Source of the DNA: Amorphophallus konjac
Lineage: Eukaryota; Streptophyta; Magnoliopsida; Alismatales; Araceae
NCBI GenBank assembly: GCA_022559845.1
Contig: CM040126.1
Span: forward strand, 44,820,458-44,884,457
Length of the DNA stretch: 64,000 nucleotides
Direction: 5' to 3'
In this document: in pieces, positions 33,720 through 45,300 of the stretch
Layout of the letters: every line of letters starts with the position of its first letter
Position numbering within the stretch: the stretch's first letter is position 1
Program-made: the position numbers and the translations under genes
The notes under the pieces: model-generated
What the model was told of the DNA's origin: nothing
What the model saw: only the letters and a program-made list of their open reading frames with translations
Database searches by the model: none

Positions 33720-34145
33720 GGAAGGGTACTGTTCATTAACATGAATGGTTGCGTAGTCAGAAAGTCAAAAGCCCACCTTGTGAGACTTCAGTGGCAAGCC
33801 CGGCCACCAGTGGTGTGGAAGTCAACGTCCATCGTCGACGATGAAAAGAAGAGGTTTACTTTTGGCCACTTTGATTGAACATTTCCATTCGTACGTGAAT
33901 TGAAGTAGTGATCATCTTCTAGATTATGGACACCTCAACTTTAGTTTATGTTTGAGAGTTGTTTTGGTTTGACGTAAAACACCATAAAATGTAGCGTTTC
34001 ATGTGTCACACGGAGAGGTATTATTTACATTAACGTATAATATTTTATGTCAAAAGGAACGACTTTTGTTTGGAGGTTTGGAGGCCGGTGTTTGTTTTGT
34101 TTTGATCGAGAGGGAATAGGTTAACCCGGGTTAATCAAGTCCCAA

Positions 34146-36175
34146 CATAAGTTAAGGGTTGACTTGAGTATTTTGACCCCAAGATTAGTTTATCTTGATT
34201 CGAAAACTGGCGTTAAACACGCATAATTTATCTCACAAAAATTTAAAAAAATATATTGTGTTCTCTAATCAAACAAGACCCGACAGCCCCATGTTTAACC
34301 ATACTTGCCTCCCATTTCAGCGATGAGACTATGTTGCATCACATTTTTTTTCTTTGATCGTGCTTCTTATGATACAGACGTGTTTAGGAGCGGTATATAA
34401 AATTATAATTTGAGGAGTTTGCGTGCAGAAAATCATTAAGATAAAGGCTCCAACAGGTGAATAGGGAGGGAGGTGCTTGCGTATAAAATGAGTGCAATTT
34501 TTCATATACATCACTATTAGAATGAGATTCGTAAAATTATCATTAGAATCTGCACATGTATGTTAATGGTGTTGCATATATGATACAGTTGAATTTATTT
34601 TTGTGGGACCTAACAAAGAGACCAGGAAACTACAATGCCAAGGACGAAGGCCGAGTCTCAGAACAGGAGTCCCGAGCATCAGGAGATGTCCTCCCAACGT
34701 CGAAGCAGGTCTTCCTATATAAAAAGGAAAGTTCTCACTGGGAGTGATGTTTCTAGAGAAAATCTTCTGATATTTCGATCAAAGCAAAGGATAAAAAAGT
34801 AGAAGTTTTGTAGAAGGCAATTATTTGCATGCCGGGAGATTTGCCATGTCTAATCATTTCTAGAGGAAGAATCCGAATCCTGGCACAACTAATGTCTCGG
34901 GAGATATCATATAATCGTGGGAACGGGATAAGATACATTGGAATCCCAGGTCGATTGACTGCCATAGAATGTAAATTCACGTAATCGTGTCAAGATTGTG
35001 AGGTTACTTATCTTGATAATATATGTGAGAACCGTATGTGATAAGGTAATCTCGGAGAAGAGTTTTCTTATGATGCCTCTACGATTGACTGACGTTATCA
35101 TACGGTGATATGCCGCCACCACCGTCATATACATAAGTTAAGGATTGACTTGAAATCTGTATTCTGACCCCAAGATTAGTTTATCTTGATTCAGAAAATT
35201 GACGTTAAACACGGCATAATTTATCCCACAAAAATTAAAAACAATATTGTGTTCTCTAATCGAACAAGGCCCAACAGCCCATGTTCAACCCTACTTGCCT
35301 CCAATCTCAGCGGAAACACTCCATTGCATCACAAGTTTTGCTTTGATCGTGCCCTTGTTCGATTAGAGAACACAAGTTTTGCTTTGATCGTGCTTCTTAT
35401 ATATAGACGTGTTTATGAGCGGTATATAAAATTATAATCTGAGAAGTTTACGTGCAGAAAATCTTAAAAATGGACGCTCCAACAGGTGAATAGGGAGGGA
35501 GGTGCTTGCATGTAAAATGAGTGCAATTTTTCATATACGTGACTATTAGAATGAGATTTGCATATTTATCATTCTTACATTAGAATCTGCACATGTATAT
35601 TAATGGTGTTGCGTACGTTACAGCTGAATTTATTTTTGTGAGACCCAACAAAGAGACCAGGATAGTAAACTTCAACGCGAAGAATGAGGCTGAGCATCAT
35701 ATGTCCCGAGCGTCACGAGATATCCTCCGAGTGCCGAAGTAGGTCCCCCTACGTACACAAAAAGAAAAGTTCTCACTGAAGGTGATGTTCTCCTAAAAAA
35801 TCTTCTGATGCTTATGTCAGTGAAAGATCATAAAGAAGGAGATATGTAGAAATTAAGCAATTGTTTGCATACCTTGGAGGTTTGCCATATCTAACATTTT
35901 ATAGGGGAAGAATATGAGTCATGACACAACTACCATTCTAGGGAGATATCATGCAATCGTCGAACAAGGTAAGCTACGCTAGAATCTCAGGTCGATTGGC
36001 AGTAAGAGAACGTAAATCTATGTAATCATGTCGTGATTGTGAGGTAACCTAGCTTGGTAATACGCGTGAGGACCGTATGTGGTAAGGTAGTCTCGGAGGA
36101 GGGTTTTCTATGATGCCTCTACAATTGGCTGAGTCATCATACCACGATACGCTACACCACCATCATATCGCTTGG
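34146..36175. repeat. Tandem duplication of a unit of about 1 kb
   Basis: Unit A (about 34146-35131) and unit B (about 35132-36175) share the same order of blocks. Each starts with ACATAAGTTAAGG and has GACCCCAAGATTAGTTTATC, CCAACAGGTGAATAGGGAGG, ATTAGAATCTGCACATGTAT and GAAAAGTTCTCACTG-type segments. The units have diverged noticeably. Unit A has a TATA-like CCTATATAAAAAGG at about 34714-34727 that is degraded in unit B. Unit B holds a small template-switch-type insertion (35353-35393). No coding region is recognised; the unit could be an LTR relic. Confidence 0.8.
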
Positions 36176-36714
36176 GATACATAATACGGCAGGAGTCCGC
36201 TTCAGAAAGGGAAGTGGGCCACGTGTCAATGGCGAGAAGGATCTCTTTGTATCACTTGCCCCCATCCTTGAGTTTGGTGCTTCACCCAAGGCGGAGGTGA
36301 TTTTTCATATGGCGAGGACTGCACAACTTCTGGAAGGTACAATTCAATTCGGATTCTGTTTATTACGATATCCTTTCCCAACCAACACTCTACGATCTTC
36401 AGGAGTATCAAATATAAAGGTGAAGGCATGAACTTTATCGCCTTTATCCTAGTGCCTAATAGATCATAGTGCTTTAAGTAGAGTGCTAGGAGGAGCTTGG
36501 TGCTAGTTGGCTGTTATTTGGCCAAGGGTCAACCGGTCATTCTCTCTCGGAGCTGAGTGGCATGTCCTCCTCTGTTGCCTCTTCTACCCGCGGTGAGAAA
36601 ATGGGGCAAAAGTCACAGTCTCGACGTCGGTGACAACTTGTTGTTGGCAACCAAAGGCTTCTACGAGGAGTCATGCTATACAGGGGGAAGAGATGAAGTT
36701 GTAGAGGTAGAAGT

Positions 36715-36982
36715 TGAGTCTACAGGTGTGGAGCTTGTCACTATTGACTAGTTGTGCATGACAGTGTTTGTCCTATTTTGTTGCCCTTATGGGCCTGTGC
36801 ATCAAGACACTCTTGTAATTAATTATGGATTATGAATGGCAAATAGTCCTTGTTTATTTTCTTTTTACATTGCATGGCTAATGATGGATGGTTTTATGTC
36901 ATGGAATGCTCATATGATACAACTCTCGGGTACGTGTACATTCGTTGTCACACTCGTGTTTCCACTTTAGTAGGGCATGACA
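36715..36982 (+). repeat. 5' LTR of G3, alignable 3' part
   Basis: It begins GTCTACAGGTGTGGAGCTT and ends GGGCATGACA. It shares with 40597-40835 the blocks TATGGATTATGAATG, TTTTATGTC(A/G)TGGAATGCTCAT and ACTCTCGGGTA. The true LTR start lies further left and is not resolved. Confidence 0.7.
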
Positions 36983-36989
36983 TAGTTGG

Positions 36990-37001
36990 TGGTATCAGAG
37001 C
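36990..37001 (+). other. Primer-binding site of G3
   Basis: TGGTATCAGAGC, an exact match to the initiator-methionine tRNA 3' complement used by many plant LTR elements, 7 bases after the LTR end. Confidence 0.9.
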
Positions 37002-37111
37002 ACAACAAGAGCTTTAGCACTTGACATTCCACTGCATTTAACATGTCAATGGTACTAGAGTTGTTGTAGGCGAGTTGACTGATTTGGTCGTTGTTGGATT
37101 GCAGTGAGGAG

Positions 37112-38930
37112 ATGGCGAGACTTGGGCGGAATGGTGGCCAGGATCAGTTCAAGAGATTTCTTGGTGTTTTTGAAGGTTGGGCACAGAACGTGCAATAGAG
37201 GATAGGAGAGCAAGGTGATGAAAGGTTGGTTGGAGTGTCCTTGATAGAGAATTTCACGAGGATGTGGCCTTCCTTATTTAAGGGGGAGAGTCGGCCCAAC
37301 GTGGGGACATGTGGATCTGAGAGATAGAGAAGATTTTCACAGCTACATGTTGCAGGGAGGAACTTAAGATGAGACTAGCAGTGTTCATGTCGAAGGATGT
37401 AGTGGACGAACGGTAGAACTCAATGCAGAGAACTAGGTTTGTTGGTCCCCAAGAAGCAATCCATTAGGTGCAGTTCCTACTGGTATGTCAGGAAAAATAC
37501 TTTCCTCAACATATTCATGATCAGAGAAGAGGGTGTTTCTTAATCTAAAACAAGGTAGCATGACAGTACTGTAGTATGAGACCAGGTTTGCAGAGCTGGA
37601 GAAGCATGCACCACACATTTGTTAGAATAAGTGTAGGAGGGCTCGAAGGTTTGTTCATGGGCTCAAGAATTATCTGAGAGAGAAGGTTAACATCCTAGCA
37701 CCGGAGACATTGGCGTTGGTGGTCACTAAAGCATGCATAGTGAAGGAGAACACACAAAGGACTCGGCACCGCTGGGAGGCATGGAAGAAGAGGAAGGCAC
37801 CGATTCAGGGTGTTTCGGGGTCTCCAACCAAGAAGGGAAAGTTCGAGAGTAGACGGACTCAGAGCGTCTTGTAGCAGCAGCAAAGTCAGTTCACCACCTT
37901 TCTTGTTTAGCCCAGTTGTGGGAAGAGGCATGCAAGGACGTGTATGAAGGCATCTGTGAAGTGTTTTTGGTGTTGCAACCCAGGGCACATCACCAAGTTT
38001 TGCCTGGAGAATATGGGAGGATGGGTGAGGGGAGTAGGACGTCAAGTAACAGTGCCAGCCAAGTTGGATCACTTGACTAAGGAGGATGTGGAAGTGTCAG
38101 AACAAACGGCTGGTGGTATGATTTCTATCGCTGAATATCTTGCACATGTTTTGATTTATCCTGGAGCTACAAATTCGTTTATTTTTGTCAATTTTTCTAG
38201 AATAATTGATAGCATGTCCCCATAATAGATACTCTTGCGACACTAGTTTGCACACCTATCAGAGAAGTTATGGCTACTTAGATGGTTCAAAGATTAAAAA
38301 TCAATATTCATGGTTGAAGTATGCTTGGGAATTTCCATTTACTTGACATGAGTGATTATGATGTTATTCTAGATATGGATTGACTTGGGAAGTATCATGT
38401 ATTATTTGGTTGTCATCATAAGAGGGTCATCTTCCAAATCTCGGGAGAAGAGGAGTTTGTTTTTCAAGTGTCCTAAAGCTAAGTCTTCTATGATTGTTGT
38501 GTTCAAAGATTAAAAATCAATATTGATGGTTGAAGTATGCCAGGGAATTTTCATTTACTTGACATGAGTGATTATGATGTTATTCTAGATATGGATTGAC
38601 TTGGGAAGTATCATATATTATTTGGTTGTCATCATAAGAGGGTCATCTTCCAAATCTCAGGAGAAGAGGAGTTTGTTTTTCAAGTGTCTAAAGCTAAGTC
38701 TTCTATGATTGTTGTGTCTACCTTAAGGGTCAGGAAGCTGATCAAGCAACATTGTCCCTCTTATTTAGTGAATATAATGGTTCAGGCCAAGTAGAGTCTC
38801 CTAAGACTATTGATAGCACAGAGGTGGTAAGAGAATTTATAGATGTGTTTCCTGAGGATTTTTCAATGTTGCCCCTGGATAAAGTGTTTCATTCATTTAT
38901 TTTCTCGAGATATTCAAGAGCAAAACATGA
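37112..38930 (+). pseudogene. G3 gag-protease remnant
   Basis: A candidate gag ATG at 37112 opens MARLGRNGGQDQFKRFLGVF, but a stop follows within 30 codons and many more stops and frameshifts come later. The zinc knuckle CFWCCNPGHITKFC (C-x2-C-x4-H-x4-C) lies near 37973-38014. The protease active site reads IYPGATNSF at about 38155, where the family has D-[ST]-G-A. The catalytic Asp is replaced by Tyr and the Ser/Thr by Pro, so it is inactive. The protease-RT linker YDVILDMD then appears twice because of a local duplication. A short RT lead-in (EFIDVFPEDFSMLP, about 38830-38872) is the last recognisable piece. Confidence 0.8.
38285..38715 (+). repeat. Direct tandem duplication of 216/215 bp inside G3
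   Basis: 38285-38500 and 38501-38715 are near-identical copies of the protease-RT linker segment, each starting GTTCAAAGATTAAAAATCAA. They differ at only a few positions (one single-base deletion), so the duplication is much younger than the element. Confidence 0.93.
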
Positions 38931-39385
38931 GAATCATTCTCGAACAAATTTCAAATGACATAACGTCGAAGGCGCTCTGACAACTGAGTCGAACTCGGGG
39001 TCCAGGGCATCTCGCCATGTCAAACAGCACAAGACGAAGACCGAGAATCACTCTTGGACAAACTACAAATGGCACAATGCCAACAACGCTCCAGATGCCA
39101 GGTTGAACTTGGGTCCCATGGCAACTCGTCATATCACAAGGCATGGATGGAATAATGGCAATCAATCCCAAACAAGTCATGTAGCGGATCAAAGCTAAGG
39201 GCACTCCAGAGGTCGGATTGAACTTGGGATCCAGGGCCACTCACTGTATCACACGACACAACACAAAGAATGGGAATCACTCATGCACCAATCTACAAAC
39301 TGCACAATGTCAACTATGCTCCCAACATCGGGTCGATCCCAGGTCCTGAGGCATTCTGTCGTGGCAAATGTCATAATCTAAAGAA
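38931..39385 (+). repeat. Tandem array, four units of about 114 bp
   Basis: Units start at 38931, 39045, 39158 and 39274. Each starts with a variant of GAATCACTC and contains a GG(T)TGAACTTGGG(T)CC-like segment. They are diverged from each other. The array ends shortly before a TATA-like CTTTTATAGG at about 39567, so it may be the U3 of the G3 3' LTR. Confidence 0.75.
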
Positions 39386-39586
39386 GCCTAACCCAGCAAG
39401 CAAGTAGGCAAAGGGTATCATGGGATACTCACAAGAAGTCCACACATGGATCGGAGGTGGCTCGGTCAAAGCAATGTGAAGTGTGGAGCACAACGCGACC
39501 TTGCAAGTTTAGAAAGTCATCCTTTTCCTCCACGTGGAAAACCTCTCAGAAATCAAAAAATGGGGCTTTTATAGGGGGGCCCTCAC

Positions 39587-39590
<4 letters not shown>

Positions 39591-39635
<45 letters not shown>
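39591..39635. repeat. (CT)n microsatellite
   Basis: About 22 uninterrupted CT units, just downstream of a TATA-like motif in the probable G3 3' LTR. Similar CT/GA tracts occur at about 41440-41462 and 42825-42861. Confidence 0.97.
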
Positions 39636-39638
<3 letters not shown>

Positions 39639-40596
39639 GTCGAGCACGACCGGGTAGACCCCCCATACCCAAGCTGGGTACCCCCCCCCTCTGGGGGCCA
39701 CCCAGTCGAGCCATGTTTCTTCTTTGGAATCTCTACTCGAATGTGCAAAGGAAATTACTACTAGGTGGAAAGGGATACCAATGGAAAGGACTACCTAGAC
39801 TAGGTGTTTTGGAGGGGAGATCCAGCGTGGAGCTACCCATAGATATACCCGCCTGTAGGTACAATAGCCTGGAGCGTGAAGTCATCGTTGCATATTCTTT
39901 CTGTGCTTAGCTTATGATCAATGTTTCATGTTTAAGCTCTGATTAATATGTTGATAATATAAGTGCATGCTCCACGATACGCTTATGAATACGATATGCA
40001 AGTATGTGCGCACTATACGTATGTATGTGCAAGTATGCTTACCCACAAGTATATCACATGTGAGCTTTCCAGATAAGAGTATATGTTAAGAAAAGTTTCC
40101 ATTCAAGTATAAAAATGATAAGATGCTACGAGATATGTTTATGCTCTTCCCTGTGTCAGTTATGTTTATGATGTTCATTTACATTGGCAAAACATGTTGC
40201 AAGTTTTCATTCCTGTCATGTTATCTGTAGTTATCATGTCTAACTTTCATGTTTTCTTCTTTGGCCTCATCAACATTAGATGGTGATGAGACCTCCCCAT
40301 TATTGATCCACCTCAGCTCATCTGATTAAGACTTCACCTAAGCATTTATGTTTTACCCTATTCGAAATAGTTACACTCATCTAAAATTGTATTATGAGTA
40401 TGGATAAGATGGCATGACCTGCGGATAGGTTGTGCGTAAGTATTTCAGTTGGCGGGCGACCGTTATGGTGGTATTAGGAGTTCTACTAAGTCTCATACTC
40501 AGCCTGTTATGTAACATATTTTTAGTGCTAAGCCGTGAGGAGGTCTGGTGGCCGTGTACTGCTGGTCAGAGATTTGGACAGCATCGCGGGAGCGTG

Positions 40597-40835
40597 GAGT
40601 CTGCAGGTGTGGAGCTTCTGTATGGTGGCTGGCTCTGCATGGCACTGTTTATCCTGTTTTGTTGTCCTTATAATTATGGATTATGAATGCGAAATAGTCC
40701 TTGCTTATTTTCTATTCATAATACGTGATTTAAGATACATGATTTTATGTCGTGGAATGCTCATAGTGTTACTACTCTCGGGTATCTATACGTTCGTTGT
40801 CAAACTCCTTATTTCCGCTTTAGCGAGATGTGACA
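40597..40835 (+). repeat. 3' LTR of G3, alignable 3' part
   Basis: It starts GTCTGCAGGTGTGGAGCTT and ends GAGATGTGACA, then the putative target base run CTCAC. The LTR probably extends left to before the TATA-like site at 39567. No gene is seen between 39640 and 40596. Confidence 0.7.
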
Positions 40836-42820
40836 CTCACCCACCTTCAATTAATCAAGATAACGGCACAATCACGGCAGGGACACAATGACTTCATCTT
40901 AAATATTTCAGGTGTATTACGGTAAATGCGATAGATGTAGGGGTATTTGAAAGATTAAGAGGGTACAGGGATAATTCTCCCACTTATATTTGAACTAATG
41001 AATGCTCATTCAACCTATTCAACTGCATGTCACTGTGAACTTTTCTACGAGCTGGGTGTGTGTCCCTATTTTCCGTCCATTATTTCACAAGCATACGAAC
41101 TCCTTATTTTTGTGTACTTTTATCTTCTTATGTCCGTGTCCTTTTTAATATCTACAAGCCTGTATCCCCCACATATTTAAACATTGTATAACTGATGGCA
41201 CCCTTATTTCAATAAAACGTGGACCTGGAGACCTGTCTTAAGGATAAGGGAGCCTGGGGAGGGTGGACAACCCAAGGCCACGCAAGATGGCGGTGGGTTT
41301 TGAGAAGATACCCATTTTCCTCGGCATCTTCTCCGGTGGGATCGTCTGGTTGCAATCATGAGGGCATGGATTTACTAATCGTCAAGCTCACCAGAGGACA
41401 AGCAAGGGCTTGTGCAGTTTTATAGTTTCCGAGAATCTCTCTCTCTCTCTCTCTCTCTCTCTCGACACGATGCAGTGCACGTGAGAGAGTGGGGGACTGC
41501 CATTGCTACTTGTTTTGCATCCTCTCTTAATTTTCATCATATAATTGCATCCTCTCTTAAAAATCTATGCACGGGTAGAGATCGATAGGGAAATATTCTC
41601 AATGAAAATTCTCCTGAGATATGATGCCCCAGATCGACGACGATGTGAAGTTACACTCTAACATCTGTATGTGATAGAGGATATAAGGTCCAAAGAGTCC
41701 ACAACCCTAATAACCTAACTATGATAGTCTCCCCAAAAAAATATACAAGGTATTTAAAATTATCAACTAAAAGTAGATGAAATCATTTCTCATATTTCAA
41801 TGTGAGATAAAATAATACCATGACTCAAATTTTAAAATTTTAAAATATTAAATCCAACACGTGGAGCTTAGTTGATTGCCTATCATGTCCACCTTTCTTA
41901 GGTTAAAAATGGTCGCTCCACCCAAACTCTTCCTCAACCTTTTCAGCTCAGTGATTTATACCTGCTGCATGCATGTATTCAACGGGTATTTGCATGGATC
42001 AATACAAAGCAGCTAGAAAACATTAATGCTCCCAAGTGATCACCACATGAAGGGGATGCACTTAGAACACGCCAGCTGCAGGTTCTTGCATGCCCTCCAG
42101 CACATGCACACAGACGTGCAAAGTGAAGCTCTCCAAAGGCTGATGCCCCTGTTGCCTTCCTGTCTATGTTTGCCCCGATACAACATGTGCCAAAGCGGGT
42201 CTGGGTTTGAGAAAGCCGAGACAGTTCAGGAGCACAAGTTTATAAAGTAGTACATCAGGCCTGCAACTTGCTAAGGATGGGACTCTAAAGGGATGTGAAG
42301 GTGGGTAATTTTAAGCGGACAACTCAATGCAAATAGGAGGATCGATGGATGGAACCTGGGGGCAAACAGGGCCACCGGACCGGGGAGATTCTAGTCGCCG
42401 AGGTGTGGGGGAAAGGAAGGAATATTTTGAGCTTTGGAAGGTGGATGTGCACCACCGGCTTAATTGGAAATTCCGGTGCTTGGGAAAAGGCCTTTTTATT
42501 CTTCAGAGGGAGCCTTTCTTGTCTTTTTTTTCTTCTTCTTCTTCTCTTCGCTTCACGTGGAATTGGAAAGTTGGATTTTGGTCGTCGTTTCCAAACCCCA
42601 AAGCTTTAAAACTTGCGGTGATGGGTTAGACGTAACTTTAGAGGGACTCGATATTATGTTCATGATCGCACATCTTGGGTAGTGGAACCATGTGCGTTAC
42701 GGAGGAAGATACACATCTTAATTTAGAGAAGCATGAAATCATCAAGGGAGTGGCCGGGGCCGTGTTCCTGCCACTCACATCGCCGATTGCGGAAGGGAGA
42801 GGAAAATATGTGTGTGTGTG

Positions 42821-42866
<46 letters not shown>

Positions 42867-42964
42867 ACTATTTGTAAACTAACATATACACGTATATAAC
42901 TACATGTAATTTAAGTATGTTGTCTATTTTATTTGTAACTTGAGCATTATGTCAAATTCTTTAA
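40836..42964. other. No gene recognised (2.1 kb)
   Basis: Mostly AT-rich sequence with short unsupported open frames and CT/GA tracts. I see no domain, RNA gene or transposon end here. Confidence 0.5.
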
Positions 42965-43134
42965 GGGTCTGTGTGATAATCGGGTGGGATACGTTATTCG
43001 ACCCTCTGAGGTCGAACACACCGTCGCAGGGTCGAACAACGTGATTGTGTGTGAGGGGAGGGCGTGGACTCCACCCCCACATTCTCTCTCATCGTTTAAA
43101 CAATCCTCCGACAGTTCATTTATCAAACAGGCCC
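42965..43134. mobile_element. 170-bp Tourist-like MITE (PIF/Harbinger type)
   Basis: Ends GGGTCTGTGTGATAA and TTTATCAAACAGGCCC are imperfect inverted repeats. A perfect 3-bp TAA target duplication flanks it (42962-42964 and 43135-43137). TTA/TAA duplications with this kind of end are typical of PIF/Harbinger MITEs. Confidence 0.75.
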
Positions 43135-43215
43135 TAAAGATTGCGCAGAGCAGCTATGATAGCCTCGATCGAAGAAAACCCTAGTTGAGTGCCATCGCCC
43201 CTGAGTGACGCCGCC

Positions 43216-45300
43216 ATGGCTGGTGAGGGGGGGGGGGGGCTTCCGCCCCCCTTTCGCCGAACCACCTCTCTTCCCCATCTACGATAGTTGTGAATCCCTT
43301 GCCGGTGCTGCTGGCCACTATGACGGTGGATCCTCCAGCGGAGCCTCTAGCTGCGATGCCAGATCCCTCTACTGTGGCAGAGTCTCAAGACCAATTGGTG
43401 ATGGCACCTGCCCCGCGATGTTTTGCATAAGCTTTGCTTTTCTCATTGGTGCCTTAGCTTATCAAGCTCCATGTTCAACCACCGACGTTCACAGACGGAG
43501 AAGAGCCAACTGCTTTCTTTTCTTCTGAAGAAATCAGGCAATCCCTGGTGTGCTTTGATTATGCGATGTGGGCATGAACTATCTTTGGTCATCCGACTTT
43601 CCTAGAGATTCAGACCCATATCTCTGACAGATTCAAGTTCAATAAAGTTTTTATTTTTAGCACTTTAGATTGTTTGAGTTTCAAGCATACGAAGATTACT
43701 TATAACTTTTACTACGCCAATCTTTATATATTTAGGGAAGATTTTTTAAAAATTTTAAATGGTCTATGGGCTTATCTCCTAATTCTGATTCCTCCATTGC
43801 TCAAGTGTGGGTGGAGTTTTTGGGACTCCCACCCCATTTATATCAGAAGCCTTTCATCCTTGATTGCAGGGAATTTGGACATTGGTCTAAAACTTGATCC
43901 TAATACTGATAATATGACAAACACGACGACAGCCAAGGTTTATATTGAATTGGATCTCTCAAAGTCTTGTCCATCCCGGATCTGGATTGGTATCACTAAA
44001 GGCAATTTTTGACAGTCAAGCTACTACCCAGATGTACCATCTTTCTATTCCTCTTGCCATCGCATGGGTCATATTGAAGCAGACTACAAAAAGCTACAAT
44101 GTCATGATACGAAGCGTGCTAAGTCTGCTCCTTTGCAATACCCTTGGGCCACCATTCTTGCCACTAGAGATAGTAAACACGATCATCATCCTCGATCCGC
44201 CTCCTGTCCCAAAGCCCCAGAAAGTGTGGCGTAATGTTGATCATCATGCCCATATGATGCAAGTCTCTAATCCTCTGACATGTCATGAATCTAATGGAAA
44301 ATTGCTTGCAATTGCTGTTTCTAATGCCTTTGATATACTTCGAGAGGTTGTTGAGGATGAGACAGCCAAGTCAATCTACTGCTTCAGAGGAGGTGACTCT
44401 GATCACGGGTGTTACTAATATTGGTGAACCTTTGAAACCTTAGCGATGGGTTCTTGTCCTATATGGTGTTGTTGAAGATAGTCAGGAGGATAGCTCTAAT
44501 ATGCCCAATCTAAGTGGGTCTATTGTTTCCATTGACGATGTTTCTCTTGTTTCCGATGAGACTATCATTGACAAAGAAGTTTCTGTGGACTCTCCTCTGT
44601 CTAACGGCTATGTTGTGCCCGATGATGATCAATCTATGGCCCCTCTAGCACTTCTTAACAATGGTTCTGACAACCCCGATAATTTGAAGGCAGCACAGGC
44701 ATATGATAATGTGAAACTCGGACCTCTAGTGCATGATACAACTATTGTAAGGGCCATGTTTGGGATGCACAATGCTATTTTAGATCTCTGGGATTTGTCG
44801 TTGCTATTTATCAACCCAGTGCTTAGGATTGTGACAAGTCTTCCGCCTAATCCTTCCATTTTGATTGTATCAGACCCATCACCTACAGTAGATAATTCTT
44901 CATCATCATCTTCGGTTCCTCAGAAGTATATTACTTGCCTTAGGCGCAAAGGTGGAGTTAAAATTTACATGTCTTTCTCTTGAGCTATATCATTAGAGCC
45001 CGCTAGTCTAAGAGCATTCTCGACTTCTTCTGATTTTGTAAGAAGTTATTGAGATTGTATGTTAAGGGATCATGTTGGTACACACTCCCCCATAGGTGCT
45101 CTTAATGTTATTGTCATTCCTTTTATTCCTAAGTCTACTCAAACTCAAGCTCCTCTGGAATATGATCTTATTACGACACATAAGAATTGGATTTGCGACT
45201 ATCCAGATGTAGAGTTTGATCAGGAAGATGATACAAATGAATGTTACTTTACGACGTCCAGGGCTCCGACTTTGATCCCTTCGTCGCAACAATAGATCTT
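43216..45300 (+). pseudogene. LINE (L1-type) ORF1 remnant with DUF4283 and zinc knuckle
   Basis: An ATG in good context (GCCGCCATGGCT) at 43216 is followed at once by a run of Gs that shifts the frame. Recognisable blocks then appear in changing frames: SSEEIRQSLVCFDYA (about 43515), FGHPTFLEIQTHISDRFKFN (about 43580), VWVEFLGLPPHLYQKPF (about 43808) and LSKSCPSRIWIG (about 43957). The knuckle region PDVPSFYSSCHRMGHIEAD lies at about 44020, where the first Cys of the C-x2-C-x4-H motif has become Tyr. These belong to the DUF4283/zf-CCHC ORF1 of plant LINEs, an RNA chaperone. Many stops are present and no endonuclease or RT is seen. An A-rich end near 45530-45550 may be the 3' tail. Confidence 0.7.

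Larger units (their letters stand above)
36715..40835 (+). mobile_element. Decayed chromovirus-like Ty3/gypsy element (G3)
   Basis: Plus-strand order: 5' LTR end (36982), iMet primer-binding site (36990-37001), gag with zinc knuckle, protease remnant, a short RT lead-in, then a deletion into a repeat array and the 3' LTR ending TGTGACA at 40835. The LTR 3' parts (36715-36982 and 40597-40835) align over about 250 bp. The domain order and the YDVILDMD segment fit Del/Tekay-type chromoviruses. Most of RT, RNase H and integrase are gone. Confidence 0.75.

Noticed and set aside
36990..37001. TGGTATCAGAGC as part of a tRNA gene
   Set aside because: Only the 12-base tRNA 3' complement is present, directly after an LTR end; it is a primer-binding site.
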